Shown here piece by piece: positions 47,069 through 56,172 of a stretch of DNA of 64,000 bases. Position numbers and translations under genes: made by a program. The notes beneath the pieces were generated by a model that saw nothing but the letters and a program-made list of their open reading frames with translations, ran no database searches and had not been told where the DNA came from. Location of the stretch: positions 20,065-84,064 of the forward strand of contig JAUWAB010000010.1 in the NCBI GenBank assembly GCA_030602265.1. The letters are read 5' to 3'. The stretch comes from Prolixibacteraceae bacterium. Its GTDB lineage: Bacteria > Bacteroidota > Bacteroidia > Bacteroidales > Prolixibacteraceae. Numbering within the stretch: position 1 is the stretch's first letter; each line of letters begins with the position of its first letter.

Positions 47069-48985
47069 TCAATCCCTGTAATCGGGAGTGTTCGGGACCA
47101 GACCTACACTACCTAAAAAATCAAGGCAGGCGGCACTGACGTCATACTGTCCTTTGTATTTTTCGCGGGTCTGCTGAATAGTCTCCACAAAAGGCTGTTG
47201 GTTTTCGATATATAGTAATGAATTGACGGCCATCAGGACCAGGTGTGGATTATTGCTCAGGCAGAAGATTTTCAGGCTCTCAGCAGCGTCTGTATCCCCG
47301 AAAGATCCAAAAGCTATGGCCGAAGCCAGAACAGCCACCGGCGGATACTCATCAGACATCGCCTGTAAAATCTTATCCCTGTAAGGCATCAGGATTTCAG
47401 GCGATTGACTTCTCAATCCGAGAATACTCCAGTACCTGACCACAGGATTTTGGTTTGAAAGCCTTTCCATTTGTCGTTCTGCGATTTCCGCACCCCTGAA
47501 ACCAGAGAGGGAGGCTGTTTCAAAAATATCCTCCAATGGATATTGCTCATCATCAAGACGGAATTCATAAGGTGTTGATAAAGCCGATATCCTGGCGATT
47601 TCATATTCCGGAAGAAACATCACGTCCCGGGATCTCAGGACTTCTTCTCTCAAGAGCTTCCTTATGTTCTCCAAAATCCCTGAATATTCCGGATCACCGG
47701 CTAAATTGGTGGTTTCCCACAGGTCGTTTTCAATATCGAACAAAAATTCAGCGGGACGGGGTTCAAAGAGGCTTTTCTGCAAAGGATTGAGCCGGTTGGC
47801 CTGCAGATCCTGCCGCATCAGTTGCTTGATTTCCCCGATTTCCATATAGCGGATAAACCGCAATTCATTGATGTACGGCATAAAGTTCCGGCTGTAGACA
47901 AAGCGACCGTCGGTTACGGTTCGGACCATGTCGATTCCGTTATCAGAGCGGTCGTTTGAGAGATAAAGGTGGTCAACAGGTTCGGAGCGTCTGTCACCCA
48001 GGAACGGCCGGCCTTCCAGATGTCCGGGGATCTCCCCGCCCGCCAGGCTGATGATGGTGGGAGCCAGATCAGTAAAATCAATGAGCTCATCGGTAACCAC
48101 TCCACTGGTTCCCCAGGGTGAGAGGTGTGCAAAGGCCGGGGGAAACCAGATGACAAACGGCACGCGGTAACCATAATTGATACCGTTGGTTTTACCTCTG
48201 GGCATTCCTTCGCCGTGGTCGGCATAAAAAAAGATAATGGTACTGTCCTTCAGGTTGTCGGCCTCGAGACGGGCCAACAGCAGTCCGATCCTTTTATCGG
48301 TAAGGCTTATGGAATTATAAACCCTGGCAAACTGTTTCCGCATTTCCGGTGTATCGAGGTAGAAAGGAGGCATTTCAAATGCATTGTCGCCTGTTATTTC
48401 GTCGGGCGAAAGATGATTAAGGACCTGGTTACGATACCATTCGAAGGGTTCAGTCATGGTTTTTGACTGATGCGACTCCATGAAATTGAAGACGGCAAAG
48501 AAAGGTTGTCCGGGATCTCTGTTCCACCACCCCGCCTTATTGGAGCTTTCATTCCAGGCTTCCTTGATGAAGGCTTCCTCACCGGCTACATTGTAATCGG
48601 TTTTTGCATTGTTGGATGTATAGTATCCGGCCTGCTGAAGGTAATACGGGAATCCCTTGATAAAACCGGGTACCTGAAACTTGCTCCGGTGGTTGCCGGT
48701 GCCCGTCTGGTAGGTTTTCACACCGGTGATAATCGCGGTACGGCTTGGAGAGCATACCGTTCCGGTCGAGAAAGCATTGGTAAACCGTACGCCTTCGGCT
48801 GCCAACTGGTCGATAACCGGTGTTTTCGCGTATTTATTCCCGTAACAGCCAATAAACTGCGGGGAAGTATCTTCGATTGTCACCCAAAGGATATTGGGCC
48901 TTACGGGTTTCTCCCGGTTCCCGGCAAGCGATTGATGGGAGAACAATACCGGCAATGCGAGCAGCGAAATAGTCAGGTTTTTCAT
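47069..48985 (-). CDS. Exported sulfatase (formylglycine type)
   Basis: A 638-residue exported sulfatase acting on sulfated glycans or related esters. A signal peptide (SLLALPVLFSHQSLAG) leads into the alkaline-phosphatase-like fold starting NILWVTIEDTSPQFIGCYGN. The formylglycine site is TGTVCSPSRTAIITG, a C-x-P-S-R motif of the kind matured by an anaerobic sulfatase-maturating enzyme, which is not in this window. Metal-binding IIFFYADHGEGMPRGKTNG follows. The last 150 residues are HEAT-like (YPPVAVLASAIAFGSFGDTDA), an extra domain seen in some Bacteroidota sulfatases. Confidence 0.94.
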   Translation of the reverse strand: MKNLTISLLALPVLFSHQSLAGNREKPVRPNILWVTIEDTSPQFIGCYGNKYAKTPVIDQLAAEGVRFTNAFSTGTVCSPSRTAIITGVKTYQTGTGNHRSKFQVPGFIKGFPYYLQQAGYYTSNNAKTDYNVAGEEAFIKEAWNESSNKAGWWNRDPGQPFFAVFNFMESHQSKTMTEPFEWYRNQVLNHLSPDEITGDNAFEMPPFYLDTPEMRKQFARVYNSISLTDKRIGLLLARLEADNLKDSTIIFFYADHGEGMPRGKTNGINYGYRVPFVIWFPPAFAHLSPWGTSGVVTDELIDFTDLAPTIISLAGGEIPGHLEGRPFLGDRRSEPVDHLYLSNDRSDNGIDMVRTVTDGRFVYSRNFMPYINELRFIRYMEIGEIKQLMRQDLQANRLNPLQKSLFEPRPAEFLFDIENDLWETTNLAGDPEYSGILENIRKLLREEVLRSRDVMFLPEYEIARISALSTPYEFRLDDEQYPLEDIFETASLSGFRGAEIAERQMERLSNQNPVVRYWSILGLRSQSPEILMPYRDKILQAMSDEYPPVAVLASAIAFGSFGDTDAAESLKIFCLSNNPHLVLMAVNSLLYIENQQPFVETIQQTREKYKGQYDVSAACLDFLGSVGLVPNTPDYRD

Positions 48986-49324
48986 GATTTAAAATTTTCA
49001 GGAGTATAAAAGTAGTATTATATTCAGTGAAGCATAAAAGCCTGAGCAACATTTTATGAATCAACCAGATTTTGGAATGTCAGAATATTAGAATATCAGA
49101 GTATTTGAATGATGGGGATTGGGGAGAGTTATGGTAGTCGGAATGGCTTCTTTGGCTGCCAGGTTATCTTCATATAATCAACACATCCACCTTGTTCGGT
49201 CAACAATTTATGCTCTTTAGTGGGAGGAAATCATCATCGGAATATGAATTGCTTCCGGAATGCATTTCCAACAGATACCTCTGTGATAATGGAAGCATTA
49301 CATCAGACCAACTCAGGGTAATCC
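48986..49324. other. Gene-poor stretch with short A/T repeats
   Basis: No supportable gene. 49074-49112 contains imperfect tandem units of the form AGAATAT(T/C)AG. The rest has short open frames on both strands without family resemblance, although part of it may belong to the decayed gene that follows. Confidence 0.4.
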
Positions 49325-49540
49325 GTGAATATCTTATGTACTTTTGACGATGTAGTATTATACCGGGCACATTGTCACCGGTATGAAGGAGAACTACTTT
49401 CTAAGATCAAAATACACCAGGCTACCAATTTGTGCTTCGGAATGGGTAAAAATAACAGGACTCTTTTTATCGCCGGAGGTAAACGAACCTATGCTATGGA
49501 AACCCTTCAGGAAGGATTCAATGTTGTCGAAATCCATTAG
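49325..49540 (+). pseudogene. Remnant of an SMP-30/gluconolactonase-like gene
   Basis: The 71 codons here end with GELLSKIKIHQATNLCFG and NNRTLFIAGGKRTYAMETL. In SMP-30/gluconolactonase/LRE proteins the C-terminal end runs G-x-L-L-G-x-I-x-x-P-x-x-x-T-N-x-C-F-G, then x-T-L-F-I-T-A-x-x-x-L-Y, so this looks like the last blade of such a beta propeller. The remaining 200 or more residues are missing or destroyed upstream. The 225 nt between it and the DUF3800 gene contain no feature I recognise. Confidence 0.5.
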
Positions 49541-49765
49541 CATGTCTGAAGTAAAAGTGATAAGCATACCAGCCTAAACCATCGCCAAAAATTTATTTCA
49601 TTATTTGACAATCAAAAAAATTATTTTTATTAATTTTAAAACCTGAACCAAAACCACGAGTTATGCCCCAGGATAACAAATCATTCAGGTTAATGCGCCT
49701 GCTTTTTCGATCCATTCATTTTAATTTAATTGACTATTTACTTTTTAAAGCATCGATCTTATAGT

Positions 49766-50530
49766 ATGTATTTAATGTATGTTGATGAGAGTGGTGATGT
49801 AGGATGTGCGAATAGTCCCACAAGATATTTTGTACTTTCTGCTATAGTTTTTCACGAATTAAAGTGGAGGTCATCACTGGACAGTCTAGTCAGTTTCAGA
49901 AGAATGCTCAGAGCTACCAAGGGATTAAAGCTTCGTGAAGAAATTCATTGCACAGACTTTATCAACCGGCCGGGAAAGCTTATACGGATAAAAAGAAATG
50001 ACAGGCTGGACATAATGAAAAAGTGCGTTGATTGGATAAACGGTCATGAATTCATGAATGTTTTTAGTGTGGTTGTAGATAAGAAAAGCAGAACAGATGA
50101 CATTTTTGAATTGGCATGGAATACCTTAATAATGAGGTTTGAAAATACAATTCGCTCGAACAACTTTTCTGGCCCACGAAATCCCGATGAAAGAGGAATA
50201 ATATTGTCCGATAATACGAATGGAGAAAAACTCACGAAGCTAATTCGGAAAATGAGGCATTTTAACACCATCCCAAATAAGAAAGAGTATTACCAGAGCG
50301 GTTACCGGAATTTAAAGCTTGAATATATAATTGAAGATCCGATATTCAGAGATTCACAGAATTCGCTTATTCATCAAATGAACGACGTAGTGGCATATTG
50401 TGTAAGGCAAAAATATGAGCCAAACGCCTACATGAAAAAACAAGGTGGGCATAACTTTTACAAAAGACTGCTTAATGTTTCAACGAAACATGTAAGTAAA
50501 AAAAACAACTATGGGATTGTTGAGATTTGA
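49766..50530 (+). CDS. DUF3800-domain protein
   Basis: A 254-residue protein of the DUF3800 family, an RNase-H-like fold found in phages, plasmids and genomic islands. The start at 49766 places the hallmark MYVDESGDVG at the N-terminus, and IILSDNTNGEKLTKLIRKM supplies a later conserved Asp. LQ-type end motifs appear around DSQNSLIHQMNDVVAYCV. Function is unproven; nuclease-like activity has been suggested by fold. It sits in an A/T-rich, gene-poor stretch upstream of the CRISPR locus, as mobile or defence-linked genes often do. Confidence 0.85.
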   Translation: MYLMYVDESGDVGCANSPTRYFVLSAIVFHELKWRSSLDSLVSFRRMLRATKGLKLREEIHCTDFINRPGKLIRIKRNDRLDIMKKCVDWINGHEFMNVFSVVVDKKSRTDDIFELAWNTLIMRFENTIRSNNFSGPRNPDERGIILSDNTNGEKLTKLIRKMRHFNTIPNKKEYYQSGYRNLKLEYIIEDPIFRDSQNSLIHQMNDVVAYCVRQKYEPNAYMKKQGGHNFYKRLLNVSTKHVSKKNNYGIVEI

Positions 50531-50542
50531 GTAAAAAAAAAA

Positions 50543-50558
50543 GGTGGTCGAAACCACC
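50543..50558. terminator. Hairpin after the DUF3800 gene
   Basis: GGTGGT, loop CGAA, ACCACC: a 6-bp stem with a stable GNRA-like loop, 12 nt after the stop. It is preceded by ten A, giving a T-run only on the minus strand, so as an intrinsic terminator it would work right to left; on the plus strand it is just a stable 3' hairpin. The remaining gap to 50801 is A/T-rich and empty. Confidence 0.45.
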
Positions 50559-50801
50559 GGGGGAATCCTACTTTAAAGACGAGCTTAATTTCAGATTCAC
50601 TACAAATTTCGTAAATATTTTTGATTTAAGCAAATAGATAGACCGATATAAAAATATAAAGAAAAATTTTCCATTAAAAAGAAGATTGAATAGATAAATG
50701 AAGGAATGTATTATCCGTGTACTTACTCACTTGTATTTTTATCGGGTTGATTAACAGCTGTATATAAATAGTATGCATATTTGCGATATAAAAATTGTAA
50801 T

Positions 50802-51059
50802 ATGAGCAGAGAAAATAAGGTAAAGTCAACTTTCACCATAAGCCCGAGGCTTCTTCATTATCTGTCACAACTGGCAGAGATGGAGAGCAGGAGCAATAGT
50901 AACATGATTGAGAGGCTGGTTGAGCGGGAGTTCGAAAGGCTAAAAGATTCCGGCGTAAAGTTTGAATTATATCCAGGAGACAGGGATGTAATTGGAAAAG
51001 GTAAAGATGAAGCTCTAACTAAAAAGTATAACCAATTTGTTGCTGGCAAAAAAAAGTGA
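50802..51059 (+). CDS. Small ribbon-helix-helix-like protein (antitoxin or plasmid-type regulator)
   Basis: An 85-residue protein. KVKSTFTISPRLLHYLSQLAE followed by SNSNMIERLVEREFERL fits a ribbon-helix-helix DNA-binding domain (one strand, two helices). The C-terminal tail is charged and ends in Lys. Such proteins act as antitoxin/autorepressors or plasmid copy regulators. The start at 50802 is the first ATG; the longer TTG start adds seven residues. It is followed directly by a split small ORF, where a toxin or a second regulator would normally be. Confidence 0.65.
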   Translation: MSRENKVKSTFTISPRLLHYLSQLAEMESRSNSNMIERLVEREFERLKDSGVKFELYPGDRDVIGKGKDEALTKKYNQFVAGKKK

Positions 51060-51060
51060 T

Positions 51061-51231
51061 ATGGGAAAAGAAATTGTTATTGCACCTGCAAATACTGCAG
51101 GGCAGGTAACAGAGCTTGGGAAAATTTTGTGAATGAAATCGGTACCCAGTGCCGAAGACATTCAAATGGAGAAGATTCTCAAAGTGGCCATGGAGAATGC
51201 TGCCGAAATGGAAGCTGAACTTGGTGTGTAA
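51061..51231 (+). pseudogene. Split 56-codon ORF downstream of the RHH gene
   Basis: From the ATG at 51061 the frame runs 23 codons to TGA (51130-51132), then continues in the same frame from an ATG (51133) for 32 codons, SAEDIQMEKILKVAMENAAEM near its middle, to TAA at 51231. Both parts have coding-like composition, so this reads as one small gene broken by a nonsense change, or two tiny genes. No family recognised. It starts one nt after the RHH stop. Confidence 0.35.
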
Positions 51232-51616
51232 ATTGAACTCTGTCCGGTGGTATTTTTCATTCATTTCAAATGTAATATTTTTCTCCAAGATTCAACTCTT
51301 AAAAGCTGCTTTGAACAGGAACAGGGCTCTCACAAGGGTGGCGACCGAAGGGAGCCATTTGTATCTTTAACTGATTCGTTAACAGCCTATTACCTAAAAT
51401 CTGATCGAATTAAGAAACTTAAGGATGCTGTTAAAAACAAAAACGGGATAATTATCCTGTTTTTATATTTTCTATAATACCAAAACTCCATTTCAAAATA
51501 ATTCAAGTTGCTGAACTACAGGGGGATTACAAATTATTTAAAATAATTTCATATTGATAAACAGCGAATGATTATTTTTTGTACCTTGCAAGCACCTGTA
51601 AACCAAAATCATTCAA
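51232..51616 (+). other. Intergenic stretch before the WYL regulator
   Basis: Contains degraded coding-like sequence (a short frame with GGDRREPFVSLTDSL near 51330) and the terminator at 51439. From 51471 to the WYL start it is A/T-rich; TACCTTGC near 51580 is a weak -7 candidate for the regulator. Nothing else recognised. Confidence 0.4.
51439..51470 (+). terminator. Rho-independent terminator upstream of the CRISPR locus
   Basis: AAAAACGGGAT (51439-51449), loop AATT, ATCCTGTTTTT (51454-51464): an 11-bp stem with one G-T pair, running directly into T/A-rich sequence. It would end transcripts from the RHH region and insulate the WYL regulator. Confidence 0.8.
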
Positions 51617-52528
51617 ATGACAGAACAACCTAAACTTTATAAACTGCTCGAACTTATCTTATATTTATCAAGCGGAATCAGAAGAACACTGGAAGAGATT
51701 TCAGAGAGATTTGAAATCTCGGAACGGACTGCCCTCCGTTATCTTCAGACCCTCCGGCAGGCAGGATTTATCATATCGCGGCCAAGAAACGGATATTATC
51801 AGATTGAAAAAAATTCGCCTTATTTCCGGGAGCTGGATGAATTACTCCACTTTTCGAAGGAAGAGGCCTTTATCCTTCAAAAGGCCATTCATTCCATCAG
51901 TAATGAAAATTTGCTGAAACAGAATCTGATCAGAAAATTGTATGCGCTGTATGATTTTGAGCGGGTAGCCGATACGATTGTAAAACAGGAGCATTCGGAG
52001 AACATCCATCAGCTGATAAGGGCTATCCAGCAGAAGCAGCAGGTAGTTTTGAAAGATTATCAGTCGGCCAACAGCAACGAGGCCAGGGACCGTTTGGTGG
52101 AGCCATTTGGTTTTACGACCAATTATGTGGCTATCTGGGCTTACGACGTAGATGACGGTCAGTGTAAAACCTTCAAGAATACCCGTATTGGGTCTGTATT
52201 AATTACCGGTGAGCCGTGGAAACATGAAAAATACCATGCAGCGATGCCTTTGGACGTATTCCGTATCGATGATCCCGTGCAGGTAATGGTCAAACTTAAC
52301 CTTACCATCCGGGCGTGCGAACTTTTAAAGGAGGAATACCCCCTTGCCGAAACCTGCATAATGCCCGGCGAAAACGGAAGTTTTGTATTTGAAGGGCCCG
52401 TAAGCGGTTTGGAAGGTGTTGGCAGGTTCATTATGGGCCTGGCCGGTGAGATCGAGATAATTTATCCGGAAGATCTGAAAATTTTTATCAAAAAGAAAGC
52501 AGAAAAAATTTTAACTGACATTAGTTGA
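51617..52528 (+). CDS. HTH-WYL transcriptional regulator next to cas operon
   Basis: A 303-residue regulator with an N-terminal HTH_11-type winged helix (TLEEISERFEISERTALRYLQ) and a C-terminal WYL-type ligand-binding domain starting near residue 130. In it QQKQQVVLKDYQSANSNEARDRLVEPFG is the usual strand pattern, and VAIWAYDVDDGQCKTFKNTRI follows. WYL proteins often control CRISPR-Cas and other defence genes by sensing nucleic-acid or nucleotide ligands. Here it is encoded on the same strand, 278 nt upstream of cas6, so it is the obvious candidate regulator of the locus. Confidence 0.9.
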   Translation: MTEQPKLYKLLELILYLSSGIRRTLEEISERFEISERTALRYLQTLRQAGFIISRPRNGYYQIEKNSPYFRELDELLHFSKEEAFILQKAIHSISNENLLKQNLIRKLYALYDFERVADTIVKQEHSENIHQLIRAIQQKQQVVLKDYQSANSNEARDRLVEPFGFTTNYVAIWAYDVDDGQCKTFKNTRIGSVLITGEPWKHEKYHAAMPLDVFRIDDPVQVMVKLNLTIRACELLKEEYPLAETCIMPGENGSFVFEGPVSGLEGVGRFIMGLAGEIEIIYPEDLKIFIKKKAEKILTDIS

Positions 52529-52806
52529 CAGTTTGGATACTGACATTTGGGAACCGAAAATATTTAGAAAACCGAAAAATATACAAGTTATGTTATACCA
52601 TTCGAACCGTCAGCTACTAGGAAATTTTTATTGTTTTTGTTACTACCGTATTTGGTGGTTAAAATCAAGTTGGAAATTACTGAGATTAAATGATCGGTCA
52701 TAATAACCAATACAAATTCAATGCTATTTAACAAGCTAATTATCAGAGAACTAACTAAAATAGAAATATAAACATGCGAGGACAAAAAATATAAAAGCGA
52801 AATAAT
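52529..52806 (+). promoter_or_regulatory. Upstream region of the cas operon
   Basis: A 278-nt A/T-rich gap with no ORF support. No exact TTTG-N19-TAnnTTTG pair is present, so the cas promoter may be weak or need an activator such as the WYL protein. Nothing else identified. Confidence 0.35.
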
Positions 52807-53463
52807 ATGCGAATACATTTAAAAATCAAAACAACAAACGAGGTCATTCCTTTTGACCATCAACCCTTATTGACTGGAACAATCCACAAGTGGTTGGGCT
52901 GGAATGATGAACATGGCGAGGTTTCCTTGTATTCCTTCTCTCAACTTGAAGGCGGAAAGGCAACACCTAAGGGATTGCGTTTTGAACGAGGAACATCCTT
53001 TTTCTTTAGTACCTACAATTCCGATTTGATAAAGAAATTGATTGGTGGCATACAAGCCGATCCAACCCTATTTCATGGATTAACCGTACTTGAGATTATT
53101 ATTCAAGAAGACCCTGATTTTACTAATCGAGAATTATTCTTTGTTGCAAGTCCAATTTTCATTAAAAGAAGAAATGGCGAAAAGGTTGACCACATTATCT
53201 ATAATGACCAACGAGCCAATGCTTGCCTCAAGGAGACCTTACTTTCAAAGATGCAAAAAGCCGGTATAAACGATGAAACTTTGCGAATCACGTTTGAGAT
53301 TGATTATCCGAAAGCAGGCACAAAGAAAATTACATACAACGGTGTACAAAACCGCGCCAATTGGTGCCCAGTAGTTATCGAAGGCAAACCCGAAACAAAG
53401 TTGTTTGCGTGGAATGTGGGTCTTGGAAATTCAACAGGAATTGGGTTTGGAGCAATAAAATAA
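52807..53463 (+). CDS. cas6: Cas6 CRISPR RNA endoribonuclease
   Basis: Cuts the repeat RNA to release crRNAs. The 218-residue protein has the RAMP fold signs: an N-terminal ferredoxin-like strand RIHLKIKTT, candidate catalytic His27 and His36 (GTIHKWLGWNDEHG), and the C-terminal Gly-rich loop VGLGNSTGIGFGAIK. The expected cut, 8 nt before the repeat end, would leave the handle ATTGAAAC on each crRNA. First gene of the effector half of the operon; cas5 follows after 10 nt. Confidence 0.93.
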   Translation: MRIHLKIKTTNEVIPFDHQPLLTGTIHKWLGWNDEHGEVSLYSFSQLEGGKATPKGLRFERGTSFFFSTYNSDLIKKLIGGIQADPTLFHGLTVLEIIIQEDPDFTNRELFFVASPIFIKRRNGEKVDHIIYNDQRANACLKETLLSKMQKAGINDETLRITFEIDYPKAGTKKITYNGVQNRANWCPVVIEGKPETKLFAWNVGLGNSTGIGFGAIK

Positions 53464-53473
53464 ATCAAGTGAT

Positions 53474-54019
53474 ATGTTATACGTCGTAAAATATTCAGGT
53501 CCGTTCGGGTTTATCAAACCCTGGACAGCAGTACGTGATGGCAAAACATTCAGCCAACAATTCCTTACGCCATCAATAATTGAAGGAATAAGACAAAAAT
53601 TGGAAGTTAGTTCCATCGTTCGACACAAGTTGACTTATTCGTCAATTAGTGTTCAACAAGAACAAACGCAAACACGTGGTTGGGAGAAGAAAACCCAACA
53701 GAAAATAATGGTGCGCAACCAATCAATTCTTGAACGTGGCGTAATGATCAACCCGATTCTTTACTTGGCATTCCCGAAAGAGGAAGAAGCTCATAAATGC
53801 GCAACGCAGCACATTTGCTTGTGCCGCAATGAAGATGTGCTTTTCCCCGATCCTGAAATAATCAAATTGGACGAAAAGGAATTTGACCAACTAACCGGAT
53901 TTGAATTGCGGTTTGGCGAAAGTGACAAGTCGTTTTTAGTAGGCTTCAGTCGGTTCAACGATGCAGAACCTATGTACGGATGGTTGGAAATTGCAGGTAA
54001 ACCCGTTAGTGGAATGTAA
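53474..54019 (+). CDS. cas5: Cas5 (type I-B, PGING-like)
   Basis: Cascade subunit that binds the 5' handle of the crRNA. The 181-residue protein has the Cas5 N-terminal pattern VVKYSGPFGFIKPWTAVRDG and LTPSIIEGIRQKLEV, corresponding to the G-P-x-A-x-F-R start and the Pro-rich strand of Cas5. It is short for Cas5 (usually 200-250), as expected for the compact Porphyromonas-type subfamily. Its TAA overlaps the cas3 ATG (TAATG). Confidence 0.8.
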   Translation: MLYVVKYSGPFGFIKPWTAVRDGKTFSQQFLTPSIIEGIRQKLEVSSIVRHKLTYSSISVQQEQTQTRGWEKKTQQKIMVRNQSILERGVMINPILYLAFPKEEEAHKCATQHICLCRNEDVLFPDPEIIKLDEKEFDQLTGFELRFGESDKSFLVGFSRFNDAEPMYGWLEIAGKPVSGM

Positions 54020-56160
54020 TGAAAAACCTCGACCACATATTAGCCAAAGGGGAAGAGAACGGACGTGTTACGTTGGTTCAGCATTTATCAGAAGTTGCAA
54101 CGCTCGCTGAAAAAGTAGCACAGCATCTTGGTTTAGATACATCCATTGCCAGAAAGGGTGCTATTATCCACGACATTGGCAAGGCGAGTTCTCTTTTTCA
54201 AAATACTTTGAAGAAGAATTTTCAACGGCAACCCGGATACTTGTTCCGGCATGAATTGGCATCCCTGTTTTTCATTTCATTCCTAAATAAAGAAGAAAAG
54301 TATCCTGTAATTGACATGATTGTGGCTCACCACAAATCTATTTATAAGGATGTGGGCGGAAAAGGCTTACTCGATTTAGATGAAAACGAACCAGAGGTTT
54401 TTGAGAAGCATATCAAAGGTTTTGATGTTTGGAGCAAAGATGCCCTATCGATTTTGGAGAATCTCAAAATTGAAACCAAGCCGATATCTGTTGATCAAGC
54501 TAAAGAAAGTTTTTACGAAGTAGTTGATTATTGCCACTCCAAAAAGTATGGTTATTCGCAATGGAAAGGCGTTTTGATTGCTGCCGATCATTTGGCCTCG
54601 GCAATGAGTGGCTATATCAAACCTTTGGAACGAAAGCTTTTCGTTATACCTGATTTGAACTATTACCACTCCCGAAAAAGCGAGTTGTATCCGTTATCCT
54701 TGATTTCGACAGATGATACCCGCAAACACACCTTGGTTACGGCTCCAACCGGAGCAGGGAAAACCGACTTTCTGATTCGTCGTTGCACCGGGCGCGTGTT
54801 TTACACCCTGCCATTTCAAGCATCGATTAACGCCATGTACGAACGGATTAAAGCCGATTTGAAAAATACCGATGCCGATGTTCGCTTGTTGCATGCGGCT
54901 TCAAGCATCAAGTTGGAGAATGGAACGGTTGAAGAAAAGATACTTCAGCGACATATTGGAGCTTCGGTTAAGGTGCTTACTCCGCACCAAATGGCTTCGT
55001 TGGTATTTGGGACAAAAGGCTACGAAGCCATGATTGCCGACATCAAAGGGTGTGATATCATACTCGATGAAATCCACACATATTCCGAAACAACACAGGC
55101 CATCGTTCTAAAGATTGTTGAAATACTCTGCAATATAGGTTGCCGCGTGCATATTGGAACAGCTACCATGCCATCGGTTTTGTACGATCGGTTGGTTGAA
55201 ATACTGGGTGGTGCCGACAACATTTACGAGGTGAAACTAACCGATGAGGTATTGGATACTTTCAACAGGCACATCATCCACAAAGCAGAATCGGTAGAAG
55301 CGTTGAGCAACGTTATTGACGAAGCCATTCAACAAAATCAAAAAATCCTGTTGGTTTGCAATCAGGTAAAACGTGCTCAGTCTCTATTTGAAGATCTATC
55401 TGAAAAGTATCCTCATGTTGAACGCATGTTGGTGCATAGCCGCTTCAAACGAGGAAGGCGAAGCCAATTAGAATCCGATCTGCGAAACATTTACAACAAC
55501 AGCACTGAGGCTTGCTTGGTGGTTTCAACCCAAGTTGTTGAAGTGAGCCTGGACATTAGTTTCGACCTGATGGTTACTGAGTGTGCCCCAATCGATGCGT
55601 TGATTCAGCGCTTTGGACGTATCAACCGCAAGCGTTCTACTGAAACAATTGGTCACTACAAACCCATTTATGTACTTGCACCGCCCATCGACAAAACCGG
55701 TGCTATGCCTTATGGATTGGAAGTATTACAACGAACTTATGAAGCATTGCCCAATGGCAATTTGATGAAAGAACGTGAGGCGCAATCGATAATCGATACC
55801 GTTTATCCCTCTATTGAATTTGTTAACATCGACTTGAATACCGTGTTCAAAGATGGAAAATGGATGATCAAAGAGCTTTGGCACAATTCCAAATCTGCAT
55901 TACTGGAAACACTGGATATTGATTCGGCTGCCTGTATTGACGAAGCGGACAAAGAACTCTACGACTCTTCGTCTTATGAAGAACAGGCAAAAATGGAAAT
56001 TCCGGTTTCGTACCGATCGGTGGGCTATCGGGGCTTGGACAAATCGACCAACGGCTCAAAACCCATTGTCATTCCGTCGAAGGCATACGATAATGAATTG
56101 GGTTTTCTTGTTGACTTTGCCAAACCCGAGTTTTACAATGTTTCATTACGATTTCTATAA
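54019..56160 (+). CDS. cas3: Cas3 HD nuclease-helicase
   Basis: Recruited by Cascade to unwind and degrade target DNA. The 713-residue chain has an N-terminal HD nuclease domain: VQHLSEVATLA, AIIHDIGKASSLF, FRHELASLFF and IVAHHKS give the metal-binding His and Asp residues. The SF2 helicase core follows, with Walker A TAPTGAGKTDFL near residue 245, DExH box IILDEIHTYSE, motif III GTATMPS, and motifs V and VI in STQVVEVSLDISF and ALIQRFGRINRKR. All catalytic motifs are present, so the interference machinery should be functional. Confidence 0.95.
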   Translation: MKNLDHILAKGEENGRVTLVQHLSEVATLAEKVAQHLGLDTSIARKGAIIHDIGKASSLFQNTLKKNFQRQPGYLFRHELASLFFISFLNKEEKYPVIDMIVAHHKSIYKDVGGKGLLDLDENEPEVFEKHIKGFDVWSKDALSILENLKIETKPISVDQAKESFYEVVDYCHSKKYGYSQWKGVLIAADHLASAMSGYIKPLERKLFVIPDLNYYHSRKSELYPLSLISTDDTRKHTLVTAPTGAGKTDFLIRRCTGRVFYTLPFQASINAMYERIKADLKNTDADVRLLHAASSIKLENGTVEEKILQRHIGASVKVLTPHQMASLVFGTKGYEAMIADIKGCDIILDEIHTYSETTQAIVLKIVEILCNIGCRVHIGTATMPSVLYDRLVEILGGADNIYEVKLTDEVLDTFNRHIIHKAESVEALSNVIDEAIQQNQKILLVCNQVKRAQSLFEDLSEKYPHVERMLVHSRFKRGRRSQLESDLRNIYNNSTEACLVVSTQVVEVSLDISFDLMVTECAPIDALIQRFGRINRKRSTETIGHYKPIYVLAPPIDKTGAMPYGLEVLQRTYEALPNGNLMKEREAQSIIDTVYPSIEFVNIDLNTVFKDGKWMIKELWHNSKSALLETLDIDSAACIDEADKELYDSSSYEEQAKMEIPVSYRSVGYRGLDKSTNGSKPIVIPSKAYDNELGFLVDFAKPEFYNVSLRFL

Positions 56161-56172
56161 AAAACAATAGAT

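Noticed and set aside
48986-51616. Insertion sequence or transposase responsible for the decayed region
   Set aside because: No transposase motif, terminal inverted repeat or target duplication could be identified by reading.
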